Assembly (NCBI GenBank): GCA_000444245.1
Contig: ATSW01010806.1
Span: forward strand, 1-29,299
Origin: Botryllus schlosseri
Taxonomy: Eukaryota > Chordata > Ascidiacea > Stolidobranchia > Styelidae
Length of the DNA: 29,299 bases
Direction: 5' to 3'
The notes below the pieces were generated by a model that was not told where the DNA came from, made no database searches, and was given only the letters and a program-made list of their open reading frames with translations. The position numbers and the translations under genes were made by a program. Below are positions 28,571-29,299 of the stretch, piece by piece; within the stretch, counting starts at the first letter, position 1, and every line of letters begins with the position of its first letter.

Positions 28571-29299
28571 CACCTAACTAGACTGTTAGTTTTCACAAGT
28601 TCGGACCTTACTGTCAACTAACGCTATGCACGTAATGATTTCGGAACGGTAGCGAACAAGACTTATCTCACATCGACTACAATTAGGCGCGCTCACCACG
28701 CTCAAAATCAGGAAATCGCGGGTTACGACGACAGGCGAATTACCCGCTAATCGCCGGGCCATTATCACGAATCCAACTCGTATCGTAACAAAACACGAAG
28801 ACGAATAATTACACCGCGCGGGATAAACGCCGAGAATTTGCGGACAAATTGCACCGAAGAAGGATAACGTGGATTAGGATAAGGTTTAAAGCAGACAAGC
28901 GAAGTTACACGCAAATTTAAAGACTTACAAGCTACTTGTGGCATAGGAGCGTTTCAACTCGGTTAATGTTACACAAACGATCATCAGATCAAGCCTCGTT
29001 TCATGGGATTTGGAAGATCAAGCGTCTTCATTGGAAGAAAACTAGTATACCCAATCCAGTACACCTATTTGTGTGTAACAGGGTGAATGTGTGTGTAGCA
29101 GGGTGAATGGTTTTAAAGCGTGTTTACATAGCAAGGTCGCGCTGCGTGCACACTGTACAATGTGTACGTACAGTGCATTAATGACCACGATGCGTAAGAC
29201 TGGCATGGTTTGTGGAAGTGGTCACAGCGTTGCGACTTAATTATAAATTAGAAGTAACGCCCCAAATTTTTACCGACTGCAGGTAGAACAAGGAATGCC
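28571..29299. other. No gene identified
   Basis: Short frames only. A near-duplication GTGTGTAACAGGGTGAATG and GTGTGTAGCAGGGTGAATG lies at 29072-29109. Confidence 0.4.

Noticed and set aside
1-29299. Retrovirus-like, LTR, LINE or Polinton-like coding remains
   Set aside because: No reverse transcriptase, integrase, protease, capsid or polymerase motif, and no long terminal direct repeats seen in the frames examined.

Overview
This looks like a piece of a metazoan nuclear genome, probably an invertebrate. It is about 60% A+T. There is no long uninterrupted gene, no bacterial operon structure and no rRNA, tRNA or CRISPR array. Short candidate exons are scattered through a dense layer of non-autonomous DNA transposons. 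The hAT-rich, foldback-rich content with small exons and locally CpG-rich coding pieces would fit a tunicate or a similar marine invertebrate, but the sequence alone does not settle the species.

Host genes. The best-supported gene lies on the minus strand between about 20,660 and 12,580. It starts with a strong ATG at 20662 that opens with Met-Gly-Asn, a typical N-myristoylation start, followed by a basic Lys/Arg/Trp/Ser stretch. Exons A (20662-20527), B (20431-20348), C (15684-15548) and D (14814-14662) are bounded by GT-AG sites, and every junction agrees in phase (1, 1, 0, 0). Exons C and D have excellent acceptors and GTGAGT donors. Exons E (13658-13523) and F (12691-12579, ending in a stop) continue the phase series but have weaker splice sites. 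A symmetric 171-nt cassette (16996-16826) inside the long B-C intron is possible. I do not recognise the protein; it reads as a mostly disordered, serine/asparagine/proline-rich product. Other coding candidates are weak: a possible 5' exon at 893-980, plus-strand ORFs near 17.7-18.2 kb and 24.1-24.6 kb, and a 146-codon minus ORF at 9.3-9.7 kb.

Mobile DNA, left to right. 3159-3494 holds a palindromic element with 15-bp GCATGC repeats and a telomere-like core. Around 4.3-5.1 kb lies a CTAGAA-type repeat region (family R3). A dispersed family R2 recurs at about 1.0, 2.7, 3.9, 6.5, 10.2/12.0 and 26.4 kb. A second foldback-like family R1 recurs at 1.7, 6.1, 8.2-8.7, 13.3 and 17.1-17.5 kb. A 1661-bp hAT-type element (10301-11961) sits inside an R2 copy with a perfect 8-bp target duplication. 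Diverged foldback hAT relatives occupy 12.8-13.2 and 13.9-14.4 kb, and small hAT MITEs lie near 15.2-15.4, 15.9-16.3 and 23.8-24.1 kb. A 595-bp near-perfect foldback element (282-bp arms) fills 19638-20232, with a half copy at 28140-28432. At 26801-27910 one hAT element contains another (27421-27737). CTAGAA-type repeats, including an in-frame 42-bp minisatellite, recur from 22.7 to 28.6 kb.

The main point is that the minus-strand gene runs through this transposon field: the 595-bp foldback, a 411-bp hAT MITE and an R1 foldback all lie in its B-C intron, and a diverged foldback relative lies in the D-E intron. I saw no retrovirus-like, LTR or Polinton-like element.
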